Positions 35,136 to 45,500 of a stretch of 64,000 nucleotides of DNA are shown one piece after another. The stretch comes from Pseudogemmobacter humi. GTDB lineage: Bacteria; Pseudomonadota; Alphaproteobacteria; Rhodobacterales; Rhodobacteraceae. Position numbers and translations under genes: made by a program. The notes beneath the pieces were generated by a model that was given only the letters and a program-made list of their open reading frames with translations, made no database searches and was not told the DNA's origin. The number at the start of each line of letters is the position of its first letter. Positions within the stretch are counted from its first letter, which is position 1. Location of the stretch: assembly GCF_900609055.1 (NCBI RefSeq), contig NZ_UXAW01000029.1, positions 1 to 64,000 of the forward strand, written 5' to 3'.

Positions 35136-38069
35136 TTAGGCGCTGACGAGCCACTGAGCTCGTGAGGCACCACCCCGCTGCGCATAATCCAACCCGTAGA
35201 CCATCAGATCGGCGAGATGCGCGTCAACCGCACCTTTAGATATTCCCGGCTGAACACCGAAAACTTCGAAGATCAGTCCTGTTGGCGGTGCTTCCTCCAA
35301 CGTCTGCTTCAAAGTCTGGAAGTCACCCATCGCAAACTGAGAAGGATTGCGGTGGCGTCCTGGATTCATACGATGCCCAATATGCTGGACCAACACCGCA
35401 GCATCGCAATAGGAGATGGATTTCAGCATCTGCCCTGAGACTTCGTAGACGTCGTTGACGCGTCCGCCCGACGGGGCACCACCAGCGCCTTTGCAGTGAT
35501 ACAGCCTGACCGCGACGGTGCCATCCGGAATTCGCACCACGGCGATATAATCTGCCGCCTCGCCACTTCGGTGGTCATAGACCAGCGCAACGGTGTTCGG
35601 CACGGCCATCAGATATCGCTCAAGCCATCGATGGACGCTCAACCTTCCGTCTGGTTGATCTGGTCCAAACTCCAAATCGATCTTGCAACCGTCCCAGTCA
35701 AGAGCGTCTGCGTCGTCGTCGCGCAGCTGGTTTACGACAGCCGTTGCAGCGACGATCAAGTTCACGCCGACGAAGGAAGACTTGTCAGCCGCATAGAAAA
35801 CCGGCGGGTGCTCGGACAGCCACGACGCCAATTCCGACCATTCGTCATAGCCAGTATGGATCTCGACATCCTTCGCGCCAATTTTTGTGAACAGCGCACC
35901 ACCATCAATACGGAAGCGAAAGCTCTCGTTGAAAGTATCGGAGACGATATCAAAGGTCATAGCGGAACGCGTACCGTTCACTTGCCAATTGGTCAGATCG
36001 AGATCTGTTATATTACCATAGAACCACGGCTCTCCCGCTTGATTTCTCCATCGGATCCTTGGTGTAAGCCGGTAGGTCTGTTTATGCCAGCCAGCGGCGA
36101 TGATCCGCTCGGGAAGCTCTCGAAGGGTGCGGGCGTGCTGAATAATATCTAGTTGCGAGACTGAAATCCCACCTCCACCACCAAGTCTGCCATTGAGCTC
36201 GGTAATCCACTCTATGTACTCTGCGACGGTCAGGCGCTGATTGGACCAGATGCGCGAGCTGCTGCTGGCACCGATCGTCTCACGGATGTCGCCATCGCCG
36301 ACACCGCTACCGAAGAAGTGCCCTTGGGAATAGGCTCGGGCGTCGCCGCTCGTTATCGCGCGCTCCGCAGCGGGACCGGTCATCACCCGGTAGGACTCGG
36401 CCTGAGAATTGACCGCCGTATTTCTCAAACCGACATTGTAGAATTTGAGACTATTAAGCCCGCTCAACGCACGGCGCGTTTGCTCATAGCTAATGGGCCT
36501 GTGCTGATCGGGCAGCGCGGTCTGGATAAGATCTTGATAGATACGCGCTGTTCGGCGGGTCGAACCAATGAAGCACAGATGAGAGGCATCGTTGTAGGCC
36601 AAGAGGAATGCATCATGGCGCACGTTGACCAGTACATCAGATGTCGCCCAGCTCGGCGGTGAGGTATCAACTGTGAGGAGAAGCGAAATACGCCCGTCCT
36701 CCGATGACCATTGCTTCGCAACCCTTAGATTACGAGCTATGGTATCGCCAAACCGCGAGAAGTCCGGTTGCGCGTGGCATTCGAAAATCTGCGCGTGCGC
36801 GTAAAGTTCCAAAAGGAGCGGTGTCACGGAATCGTAGTCCGAGTCTGCCTGCTTTCTGATCTTGAGCAGGTCTAGGACCTCCCGATCCGCTTCCGCATCC
36901 GCGATCTGCGCCCGAGCGACTTCATCGATCAAGTCGGAGACGTCGATCCCTTCCTTGAACAGCTTCAGCGACGCCTCCTTGAGACGCGAAAGTGGTGCGA
37001 CCAGAGTGGCATCGCCGGTCGCAGCATCGTTCGTCCGTGCGAAGCGACCGATGAACTGCAGTGTAGGCACCAAGGAACGATGGGGTGCGTGAAGAGCTGC
37101 GATCTTCAACTTGGGAAAGTCGTAGCCCTCGCCGAACATGTCAACGCAGACCACACCATCGATCTCACCTGCGAGTAGCTCTGCCTCCGCAGCGTCTTGG
37201 GCGCGCTTGGAGGCGTGGCTGTCGATGCTCCTCACGCGAGCGCCGAAATCGGCATAGATCTCGACTAACTTCCGCGCTGAAGCGATCGTCGCAGCTCGGG
37301 CAAAAATGCGATGGTCAAATCCATTTTCTTGGTCGGTACGTAGGCGCGCGACCGCAGTTTGGGCAACCGAGCGATCTATCTCCTCGTCATCGTTCTCATT
37401 CCGCACTGGTGCCTGTGTGAACGTCACCCGCCCGAATGCCGACTCCTTGGCAGCCTTCGATACCGGGTAGTAGTAAGCCATTCTGCCCGGGATCGCCTTT
37501 CGATCGCGCCGGAACGGTGTGGCGGTCAGGAAGACGAACTTCGCGTCCGGGTAGTGCTCAAGGAAGGTCGCCCACGTTTCTGCGGGCGCATGATGCGCTT
37601 CGTCAAAAATGATGAGGTCGAACAGATCCGGCATTGCCGGCGGCGCGACGACCGGTGATAGGCTCTGAGGCGTGGAGATCACTATGTCCTGTTCCGCAAG
37701 CTTGGACCACTCGTCAGCACCTGCAGGCACACCCTTCTGACCGTGAACCTTGGGGTTAGGTGTGGCGTCGTCGATAACCCGGAGCCGCCGCAAGACGGAC
37801 AGCTCTTTGAAATGGGCGGTGGTCTGCCGCCGCAGAGCGTCGGAAGGCTCGACGACCAGTACCCGCACTGACCGCAGCAAGAAAGGCAAGGCCATGAGTA
37901 ATGCCGTCTTTCCGTAGCCAGTGGGCAAGGAAAGGATCGCCGGTTCGTCGTAAACCGAGAAATGCGCCAAGGACGAATGCAATGCGCCCAACTGCCCCGG
38001 GCGAAAACCTGTATTGGGGGCGCCTACCAGATTCAGCGCAAGGCTATTATCAATAAAGTATGCCATCAA
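35136..38069 (-). CDS. SF2 DEAD/DEAH-box helicase with nuclease-like C-terminus
   Basis: A 977-residue SF2 helicase. Motif I is PTGYGKT (49-55), motif II DEAH (156-159), motif III TATP, and motif VI QFIGRFAR. The C-terminal 400 residues are unlike ordinary helicases; near 837-885 a pattern DYIAVVRIPDG, LYHCKGAGG and RVNDVYEVSGQMLKS recalls the D-x(n)-(D/E)xK core of restriction-type nucleases, with Cys-Lys in place of Glu-x-Lys. Such fusions are frequent in defence islands and resemble type III restriction helicases in the ATPase part only; there is no methylase gene next to it. It is a single-gene unit between the RecD-like gene and the IetAS pair, so it may act alone. Confidence 0.7.
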   Translation of the reverse strand: MMAYFIDNSLALNLVGAPNTGFRPGQLGALHSSLAHFSVYDEPAILSLPTGYGKTALLMALPFLLRSVRVLVVEPSDALRRQTTAHFKELSVLRRLRVIDDATPNPKVHGQKGVPAGADEWSKLAEQDIVISTPQSLSPVVAPPAMPDLFDLIIFDEAHHAPAETWATFLEHYPDAKFVFLTATPFRRDRKAIPGRMAYYYPVSKAAKESAFGRVTFTQAPVRNENDDEEIDRSVAQTAVARLRTDQENGFDHRIFARAATIASARKLVEIYADFGARVRSIDSHASKRAQDAAEAELLAGEIDGVVCVDMFGEGYDFPKLKIAALHAPHRSLVPTLQFIGRFARTNDAATGDATLVAPLSRLKEASLKLFKEGIDVSDLIDEVARAQIADAEADREVLDLLKIRKQADSDYDSVTPLLLELYAHAQIFECHAQPDFSRFGDTIARNLRVAKQWSSEDGRISLLLTVDTSPPSWATSDVLVNVRHDAFLLAYNDASHLCFIGSTRRTARIYQDLIQTALPDQHRPISYEQTRRALSGLNSLKFYNVGLRNTAVNSQAESYRVMTGPAAERAITSGDARAYSQGHFFGSGVGDGDIRETIGASSSSRIWSNQRLTVAEYIEWITELNGRLGGGGGISVSQLDIIQHARTLRELPERIIAAGWHKQTYRLTPRIRWRNQAGEPWFYGNITDLDLTNWQVNGTRSAMTFDIVSDTFNESFRFRIDGGALFTKIGAKDVEIHTGYDEWSELASWLSEHPPVFYAADKSSFVGVNLIVAATAVVNQLRDDDADALDWDGCKIDLEFGPDQPDGRLSVHRWLERYLMAVPNTVALVYDHRSGEAADYIAVVRIPDGTVAVRLYHCKGAGGAPSGGRVNDVYEVSGQMLKSISYCDAAVLVQHIGHRMNPGRHRNPSQFAMGDFQTLKQTLEEAPPTGLIFEVFGVQPGISKGAVDAHLADLMVYGLDYAQRGGASRAQWLVSA

Positions 38070-38213
38070 TCCCCCCGGATCATTAGGCTAGATTATATTG
38101 ATTAAGAAAGTACTGCCTAGTTGTTTGCTCCCGGATTTTGATGGTGCGATCTTCTTCTTGGATCAACGGCCCTACCATCATATAAATCGGCACTAAATCT
38201 CAGGGCATTCATG

Positions 38214-40712
38214 CTAGGTCTCAATGGTTACGCCAGCAGCTATCAGATTTTCAATCTCTGTGGCGATTGGTGTGATCAGGTCAACGTCGACATCCGGCGT
38301 CTCGATGCCAACAACCAGTGCGTAGCGCGTCTTGCTCTCGGCTCGTCCGAGGGCTTTGCGTTCGCGCCACCAGCCTGAAATCGGATACACATAGAGGAGG
38401 TCCCGCGCCGCGAGCTCGACAGCGCTACCCTCCCAGATGTCCATATGGATTGAGCCGGCAGACACCGATTTCGGCCCAAAGAACCAGCCGTCATTGTCTT
38501 CATTCACTGGTCTTGGATCACCATCAGCACGGTCATCCTTGTTGACCCGACGCAGGAAATTCCTTTCCGTCTCACGCGCACGCTTCAGGTCGAAACGAAG
38601 GCCAAATGACTGGTATCGTGCGGGATCGATCGCGCTTGCAAAGCTGGGATTCGGCTCAATGAAATACGACAATGTCACTTTGAGCCGGACACGCTCGTCG
38701 CCGAGATTTTCGAGAAGCTCACGCGGCCAGGGCAGGCGGTAGACATGGGCGTCGCCAAATCGAACACTACCTCCTTCCAGCCGGAAGGGTTGAATATGCC
38801 GCTGAGCGACCAGAGCGAGGTCATCACGTGCCGAAGCAATCGCCCGCCGGAGATCGGGCGCTCCGTAGCCATACTTTCTCGCAAGGGCCTTCTTCTCCGT
38901 CTTGCCGGCGGCGCCTCCGAATTCGGCGAGCATATGCGGCGTCCACCTCGCACTATGCACCATAAGGGCCCTGACGGTTTCGGGCCAGAAATCGGATCGC
39001 TCGGCCATTATCCTTGCGGCCATCCTCCCCGCCTGTGCGGTCGCAGCACTCGTTGCCCAGAAAGGTACAACCGGCTCGCGGCCTGCGGCCTTGGATGTCG
39101 TCAGCAGAGAAAGAGACGGCAGGCCGGAGAGGGCTTCGAACCCGGACCTGCTGAGCGCGCGGTTCCCGGCCTCATACACCACCTCAGGCTTGATTGGGGA
39201 TTGGCTTGACCGCCAGAGCGTCGTTGTCCGACTGTAAGGGCTGCGGCCCCCCGGAGGCGACCAACCGGACCAGTCCCGATAGCCACGTTCCGAAATGTCG
39301 GATTTCAGCGTGGTGCCACCGACGGTAAGCACATTCCATGCCTGCGCCGGATCCTCACCCGGAAAGGCATCGGCATCGGAGATTTCATCCGCCCTGGAAC
39401 TGTCTCCGATATTCCCGAGCGCCTGCACAAACAGACGTCGGAGATGGTCAGGCCCTTCATCAATGGCATCCGCGCCGGAGGAGATCTGGTCCAGTGCCGC
39501 ACTCCAGCCTGTCGGTTCCGCTCCGGAACGGTTCTCGTTCGTAATCGCCGCACAGAAAACTCTTGGGCGCTCAGGTGCCGAGATTTCCGGCAATGAAGCC
39601 GCCGAAGTGGTAATTGCGCCGTAGGAAAATGGGTCATTCGGCTCAAAACCGTCCGGCGGCAGAATTTTCACGGATTCCAGTCGGTGAGACAGGATCGGCC
39701 GCGAAGCATCCCCCAGGGGCGCCGTCAGGTCGCCATGCAGAGCCAGGCCGGCCATTCCGGAGCCATGGCCGATGTCGCTGTGATCATCGACGCCCCAGTC
39801 TGCAACCACGGCGTAGAGATCGCTGCGATCAAGTGCCGGCTCGATCAGGGCGTGCCCACGATTGACCCCGGTGTCGAGCAGGCAAACGGCCGGCACATCC
39901 CTGCCCGGCCAGGTGACACGCTCGGCGAGATCTTCGACGAAATCATTCGCCATTCCGGCAAGCTCGTCGGTGAATACGGCAGGCGTATCGGTCGCGCGCC
40001 GGATCTCGGCAATTCCTCCGGTAGAAAACAGCAGCAGTTCGATGGCCGCACGCCGGCCATGGACCGGGAGAACGATCACTTCCGGGAAGCGCAACCGCGT
40101 GTCGTCTCCTCCAACGCTCAGCCCGAGGCGCCGCGCCAGTTCGTCAACCCGGTCGACCCGATCTGTGAAACACCAGAGCGCCCACCACATTTCAGCCTGG
40201 GGATCGTCTGGCAATGCTGCCAGGTCATCCCGCCAGAAGGTCTGGAGGCGGGCGGTTCGGATATGCTCGACAGGCTCGACGCGGGATTTCTTCGGGATAC
40301 TGTCCCCTTCGACCTCACCAAACGCATAGTCACGGAAGACCGCGTCGAAGACATCGCGCGTATCATCGGGCACGAAAAGCGCGATGCGACGAATACCGTT
40401 GGCGGCGACAGTAACGGCTCCCTGTCGGGTCCCCTCGCGCTTGCATTCGAGAGTCGTCGGCCCCGCTCCCGGCGCAAGCTCAACCTCAAGATATACCCCA
40501 TCAGGGGGCGGTGTACCGTCGGGGAGATCAAGAGCGTCTCTTCGCCGGTCCGCAAACTGAAAGGCGGCATCAAGCTCCCCAACCACCCGGCGGCCATGCT
40601 CTTCGCGGATACGCTGAAGCGTTCTCTGGCGCGCATTACTGCCGGGGGATTTATAATCGCGGACAACTCCCAGACCGCTCAGATCGATATGACGGTACTC
40701 ATACTCAGCCAA
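38214..40712 (-). CDS. ietS: Subtilisin-like serine protease (IetS type)
   Basis: An 832-residue cytoplasmic S8 protease without signal peptide. The catalytic triad is Asp280 (VCLLDTGVNRGH), His316 (DIGHGSGMAG) and Ser555 (FWATSAATAQ); the oxyanion Asn434 is in QALGNIGDS. The first 260 residues and the last 270 are non-catalytic and probably regulatory. The gene overlaps the upstream AAA ATPase gene by 8 bases. A two-gene AAA ATPase plus subtilase unit corresponds to IetAS, first seen as a plasmid stability/incompatibility locus and later shown to restrict phage. The trigger and the protease target are unknown. Confidence 0.82.
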   Translation of the reverse strand: MAEYEYRHIDLSGLGVVRDYKSPGSNARQRTLQRIREEHGRRVVGELDAAFQFADRRRDALDLPDGTPPPDGVYLEVELAPGAGPTTLECKREGTRQGAVTVAANGIRRIALFVPDDTRDVFDAVFRDYAFGEVEGDSIPKKSRVEPVEHIRTARLQTFWRDDLAALPDDPQAEMWWALWCFTDRVDRVDELARRLGLSVGGDDTRLRFPEVIVLPVHGRRAAIELLLFSTGGIAEIRRATDTPAVFTDELAGMANDFVEDLAERVTWPGRDVPAVCLLDTGVNRGHALIEPALDRSDLYAVVADWGVDDHSDIGHGSGMAGLALHGDLTAPLGDASRPILSHRLESVKILPPDGFEPNDPFSYGAITTSAASLPEISAPERPRVFCAAITNENRSGAEPTGWSAALDQISSGADAIDEGPDHLRRLFVQALGNIGDSSRADEISDADAFPGEDPAQAWNVLTVGGTTLKSDISERGYRDWSGWSPPGGRSPYSRTTTLWRSSQSPIKPEVVYEAGNRALSRSGFEALSGLPSLSLLTTSKAAGREPVVPFWATSAATAQAGRMAARIMAERSDFWPETVRALMVHSARWTPHMLAEFGGAAGKTEKKALARKYGYGAPDLRRAIASARDDLALVAQRHIQPFRLEGGSVRFGDAHVYRLPWPRELLENLGDERVRLKVTLSYFIEPNPSFASAIDPARYQSFGLRFDLKRARETERNFLRRVNKDDRADGDPRPVNEDNDGWFFGPKSVSAGSIHMDIWEGSAVELAARDLLYVYPISGWWRERKALGRAESKTRYALVVGIETPDVDVDLITPIATEIENLIAAGVTIET

Positions 40713-41763
40713 GGCGCTCTTGTTCCTCGGCGAACACGGTTTTCATGCTCTGTCTCTTGTTGAGCTGGCGTGTCAGATCGGCCGTAGCAACCTGCCCTCT
40801 TTCGGCAAGGATGGCTTCCTTTACCGCCTCTTCCGCCGCGTGAACGATTTCCGCCTGGCTCAATCCATCCGCCGCAGCCTCGATCGTCTTCCAGGTGAGC
40901 TTTGGGTATTTCATAGGAGCCAGATGCGCCTTGATGATTGCCCGCACCTCTTCGGACGACGGCATTTCGAACCGCAACACTTCATCGAAACGGCGGAGCA
41001 AAGCCCGGTCCAGCAGAGACGGGTGATTGGTGGCAGCGACAAGGACGCTGTCCGTTGCCGATGGTTCTTCCATGAATTGGAGGAAGCTATTCAAAACGCG
41101 ACGCATCTCAGCCACATCATTCGTCGCCAGACGGTTACTGCCAACCGCATCGAACTCATCGAACAGATAGACGCCTCTGCGCCGATGAGCCTCGTCGAAA
41201 ACGAGCCGAAGTTTGGCGGCCGTCTCGCCCATGAAGCGCGTGATCAGGCTTTCGAGGCGGATCACAAACAGTGGCAACCGCAACTCGCCCGCCAGGGCCT
41301 CTGCCGTCATGGTCTTGCCCGAGCCTGGAGGCCCAGCGAAGAGCAGTCGACGGCTGGGGGTTTTGCCGTGCTCACGAAGCCAGTCGCGGCGCCGCTGCTG
41401 AAGTACCACCGCGTCGAGATGCCCCTTGATGTCACTGCTGAGTATGACATCCACGAGACGGATGCCTGGTTCCCGAAGGTCAAGCAGGCTGTCGAGATCG
41501 CCACGCGGGCGAGAGAAGGAGATCGGAACCGAAGATCGGGCACCACGCTGTGCGCGCGCAGCATCCACCGCGGAACGGATCTCTTCGGCGGTGGCCCTGT
41601 GGCCCTGGCGTGCTTCTCCGGCAGCAACCTGCAGCGCGATGGAGAAAAACTGCTCCTCATCGCCCTCTGCCTGGCTTCTCAGCATCGCCAGTATCTGCTT
41701 CGCATTTGACACCGCGTTGCCCCAACCGATCATCGTTTTCTGAGAATCGTAGTCTAGTCGCAC
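40705..41763 (-). CDS. ietA: AAA ATPase (IetA type)
   Basis: A 352-residue FtsH/CDC48-like AAA ATPase. Walker A is GPPGSGKT (144-151), Walker B VYLFDEFD (198-205), sensor 1 VLVAATNHPS, and the arginine-finger region ALLRRFDEVLRF. The N-terminal 100 residues form a separate helical domain. It precedes the subtilase gene with an 8-base overlap, the IetAS order. The ATPase probably holds the protease inactive, or feeds it substrate, until infection. The ATG at 41763 is preceded by a purine-rich stretch; ATG 41733 is an alternative. Confidence 0.82.
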   Translation of the reverse strand: MRLDYDSQKTMIGWGNAVSNAKQILAMLRSQAEGDEEQFFSIALQVAAGEARQGHRATAEEIRSAVDAARAQRGARSSVPISFSRPRGDLDSLLDLREPGIRLVDVILSSDIKGHLDAVVLQQRRRDWLREHGKTPSRRLLFAGPPGSGKTMTAEALAGELRLPLFVIRLESLITRFMGETAAKLRLVFDEAHRRRGVYLFDEFDAVGSNRLATNDVAEMRRVLNSFLQFMEEPSATDSVLVAATNHPSLLDRALLRRFDEVLRFEMPSSEEVRAIIKAHLAPMKYPKLTWKTIEAAADGLSQAEIVHAAEEAVKEAILAERGQVATADLTRQLNKRQSMKTVFAEEQERLG

Positions 41764-42036
41764 CGATTTAGGAAGCTTTCAATCGCTGCTGGCACGCAGA
41801 CGCGCTCCAAAGACCTGACGTATGATCCTTCCGCCCAGCCTCAGTGGAAGCCACATCATCGAACGCCACGAGCTCACCCCCTTACTCGGCTTGAAAAAAA
41901 CCACACCGGGGCTTCTGGCAGCAATCTCGCGGGGGCGGCAGGCCTCAGATCATCGGCAGCGTGGGGCCGCCGACTACGCTAGCGCGCTATGCTGCCCTCC
42001 GCCATACTCTCTTCCACGCACCGGTACGCTCCGCAT

Positions 42037-42180
42037 CTGGTTGCAGGTTCAGGACACCTGATTTGAACCTGCGGATGCAGGTCGTTGATTTTGTTGATGC
42101 GGGTGTGGAGCAGGCAAAACAAAACCCCGCCAACCTGTTGGTTTGACGGGGTTTTTCATATTTGAACTGGTTGCGGGGGC
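42037..42180. repeat. 145-bp direct repeat, right copy
   Basis: Partner of 30754-30898, 144 bases long, same orientation. It again contains ACACCTGATTTGAACCTGCG, GTTGATTTTGTTGATGCGGG and a closing CTGGTTGCGGGGGC. The sequence after the right end departs from the left copy, as expected when each copy borders different DNA. Confidence 0.75.
42121..42156. terminator. Bidirectional terminator in the right 145-bp repeat
   Basis: AAAACCCCGCCAACC pairs with GGTTTGACGGGGTTTT, with A and T runs outside. On the minus strand it can end transcription from the hsd operon before it enters ietA. Confidence 0.85.
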
Positions 42181-42194
42181 AAGATCTAATCTTC

Positions 42195-42276
42195 ACTTGC
42201 GCCCCGAGCAAGTAAAGATGGTTGCGGGGATCGGCGTCGATCATAACTTGCGATCACCGTCGGTAAAGATGGTTGC
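42195..42276. repeat. Two tandem ACTTGC-N12-TAAAGATGGTTGC units
   Basis: Unit 1 spans 42195-42225 and unit 2 spans 42246-42276, a 51-base period. The 12-base spacers differ but their length is identical, and a third copy lies at 56359-56389 with the same spacing. Constant half-site spacing with variable centre is typical of recombinase or regulator binding sites. Confidence 0.6.
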
Positions 42277-42517
42277 AGGTTCCGGTAAACACACCAGCAC
42301 CAGCACAACTCTGCCTTTTATATCTGAACTCGCGAGGCAATTCCAACTAGTGGATGCGCCGAGTCAAGGTGATGCACTCTTTGCGGCAACGGCCTGACGG
42401 GCGGGCGGAAGTTTACCGCTTCCTTCGCCGCTCGCGGAAACAAGTCACATAGGGCAGCTTGGTCATCATGAAAGCATAGAAGCGCGACCACATTCAGTTA
42501 TCAGAGCCAATTATACG

Positions 42518-45500
42518 TCAAGCAGCCGCACGCTGCCGAACCTCCTCCAAGATACTGATAAGCTCAGAAACACCCACATTATCGAAAACACCTTCCACCC
42601 CCATCGCATCGAAATCGGTGAAAGGACTCTCATACAGGAGCCGTGGGTCCATCACGCCACGCTCCGTGAGGTAATCAATCACCATGTTGAGGAATTCGAT
42701 CTGGTTGGCCGACAGCTTTCGCTTGCACTGGAACTGATCGAACGCGTGTTTTGCCGCCTCGCGGTCGAGGCCGACCAGAGAGCGAACGAAAATCCCAAGC
42801 CCACCATCGTTGCGGACTCGCTCCAAGTCCTCGGGAGCGGCGACAGCGGCTTCGATAAAGATGCGCTCCAGCTCCGCCAGGTCTTGCGCTGTCAGGGGCT
42901 CATTTAGGCGAACCTTTTGAATCGCGATATGGTTCTCATGCTCCTTCAGGAAGTGTCTGGCTTTTACGCGAAAACGGTGCATATCGGTCCCGACGGCGAC
43001 GCCTTTAAGCTCGACCTCGGTCGGGCCTCCGATTTCGTCCTCGAAATCGGTGTAGACGTGTGGGCGCTTCTTCAGCTCGATGAGCTTGATAAGGCTCCGC
43101 AGACGGCGGCGGATAGCTTCCAGCATCGGCGGCGTCACGTCCTGCCAGAACTCGTCGGTCTGAATTTCTACGATGAACGCCATCTCGGCCGCGACCATCG
43201 GGACATTGCCGAGTTCTTCAAGCGCCGCCGCCAAATCCACAATGCGCTTCTTATAGCCAGCAAATGCCTTCTCCGCTCGCAGTACCGCCAGCTGAGTTTG
43301 CAACATGAGATAATCGAACTGCTTGGCGGAAATGTCGTCATCTACCACGGCAGACGGAAGCCCGGCGATGTGGTCAATGAGCTCGGTGCGCTCATCCAGG
43401 CCCAGCTTCGACCAAACGTCGTCAGCCCTGTACTTCTCCACGATCCGCCGCTTGGGTCGAACGATGAAGTTCTCGACGTTCATGCCGTCCACCTCGGCAC
43501 GAAGCTGGGCGACAACATCGCGCCGCAGCACCGCGGCCGGATCATCGACGTCCGGATACCCATGCCTGTCGAGTTCGTCGACCAGTTCGACGCGCGCCGC
43601 AAACAGGCGCCCGCTCAGTGAAGCGCCAGATGATCCTTCGGACAAGTCAGGGTTCTGATTGAAGAACTCAAAGTTCTGGCAGAAGTCGAAAACGTAGAAA
43701 TATTCCTTATGCTGACCAATGCCAAACAGGTCAGGGCACAGCCGCGTTCCCCTCCCAATCATCTGCCAGAACTTTGTTTTCGAGCGAACGATCTTGAAGA
43801 AGACGAGGTTGACCACCTCGGGGATGTCGATGCCGGTATCGAGCATGTCCACGGAGATGGCGATGTGAGGTTCCTTGTCCGCCGACGAAAAATCGTCAAT
43901 GAGCGACTGGGCGTATTCGGTCTTGAAGTCGATGACGCGGGCAAAACGCCCTTGGAGATGCGGGTAGTTCGCATCGAAGCGTTCAGCGATGAACTGCGCG
44001 TGATCGTGGTTCTTGGCAAAGATGATGGTCTTCCCCAGCCGGTCGCCGTCGGCGACCTTCAGACCATGGGTCATGACGTGTTCAAGGACCTTGTCAACGG
44101 TATCCTCATTGAACAGCCACTTGTTGACAGCGGCGGCCTCAACCCGATCGGGGATAGCACCGTCCTCATCCCACTCGATCGCGTCCCACGCCTCTTTTTC
44201 CTCTTCGGAGAGATCGTCGTATTTGATGCCCTCCCGCTGGAACTTGAGCGGCACGGAGACCGCCTTGGGCGGCACGAGGAAGCCGTCACTGACGGCTTCG
44301 TCCAACCCATAGGCGTCAGTCGGGATACCGCGCTCCAGATCGAAGAGCGCATAGGTGTCCCGGTCCACCTCATCCTTTGGCGTTGCGGTAAGCCCAACGA
44401 GCAGGCTGTCGAAGTAGTCGAAGATCGCCTTGTACTTCCGATAGACCGACCGATGTGCCTCATCGATAACGATCAGGTCGAAATGCCCCGGCCCGAAGCG
44501 CCTTACACCGCTTTTCGTCTCGTCGATCAGCCCCATCATGGTCGGGTAGGTCGAAACATAGACCCGTCCATGGGCCACCTTGTCGGTGACCAGGTTCACG
44601 GGCGAAGCCTGAGGCAGGAACGCCTTGAAAGCGTTGGCCGCCTGATTGACCAGCGCCACACGATCAGCAAGGAACAGGATACGTCTTGTCCAGTTGGTGC
44701 GCATCAACAGGTCGGACAGCGCGATGACGGTGCGCGTCTTCCCGGACCCAGTCGCCATGACCAACAACGCCTTGCGCAGATTGTCCTTTTCGAAAGCCTC
44801 TGCAACCCGGCGAATGGCACGGGTCTGGTAGTAGCGCTCGACTATCTTTGAGTTGATGTCCTCCGGCGCAAGCGGCTTACGTGTGTCGCGCCGTTGGATC
44901 GCAAGCTCCAGCTCATCCTTCTTGAGAAATCCTTGGATTGAGCGCGGCGGGTAGCGGTGGTCATCCCAGATCCAATGCTCATAGCCGTTGGAATAGAAGA
45001 TGATCGGCCGCTGTCCAAACTGGCGCCCCAACGCGTCGGCGTACAGTTCAGCCTGACGCTGCCCTTCCCGCGCATCCCGGCGAGTGCGTTTCGCCTCTAC
45101 CAAGCCGAGCGGTCGGCCGTCGTCGCCCCAGAGCACATAATCGACGAAGCCCTCGCCTGTGGCATTCGGCATGCCGCTGATGGGATACTCGGTATCGTGA
45201 CCGGGCTTGGTGAAGGTCCAACCAGCTTCCGCCAGCAGCAGGTCGATGAAAGCATCCCGCGTCTGCGCCTCGTTGTAGTTGTGCCCGTCGGGGATGGCCT
45301 GGTTGGCCTTCTTGATCTTGGCGATCTCGTCCTGAAGCCGCTTGATCTCGGTCTCCAGCTTCAATCGGTCGCCGTCGCTTTTCAGGCGTAGCTGCTCAGC
45401 GCGGTCTCGTTCCCTAGCCGTCTCATCGAAGCGTTTCGCGATTTCCTTCAGCTTACCGAGAGTGGACGCTTCCACCTGAGTGGTGCGAGGTAACGCATCA

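Larger units (their letters stand above)
41764..42517. other. Junction region with repeats, no gene
   Basis: These 754 bases between ietA and hsdR hold no supported gene. The region contains the right 145-bp repeat (42037-42180) with its terminator (42121-42156), a hairpin (ACTTGC-7-GCAAGT, 42195-42213) and two 31-base att-like units (42195-42225, 42246-42276). The rest reads as debris in all frames. Confidence 0.6.

Noticed and set aside
35136-38069. Type III restriction Res subunit
   Set aside because: No methylase (mod) gene is adjacent, and the C-terminal half differs from Res proteins.
42195-42276. Possible CRISPR array
   Set aside because: There are only two units in tandem, the conserved parts are split half-sites, and no cas genes are nearby.
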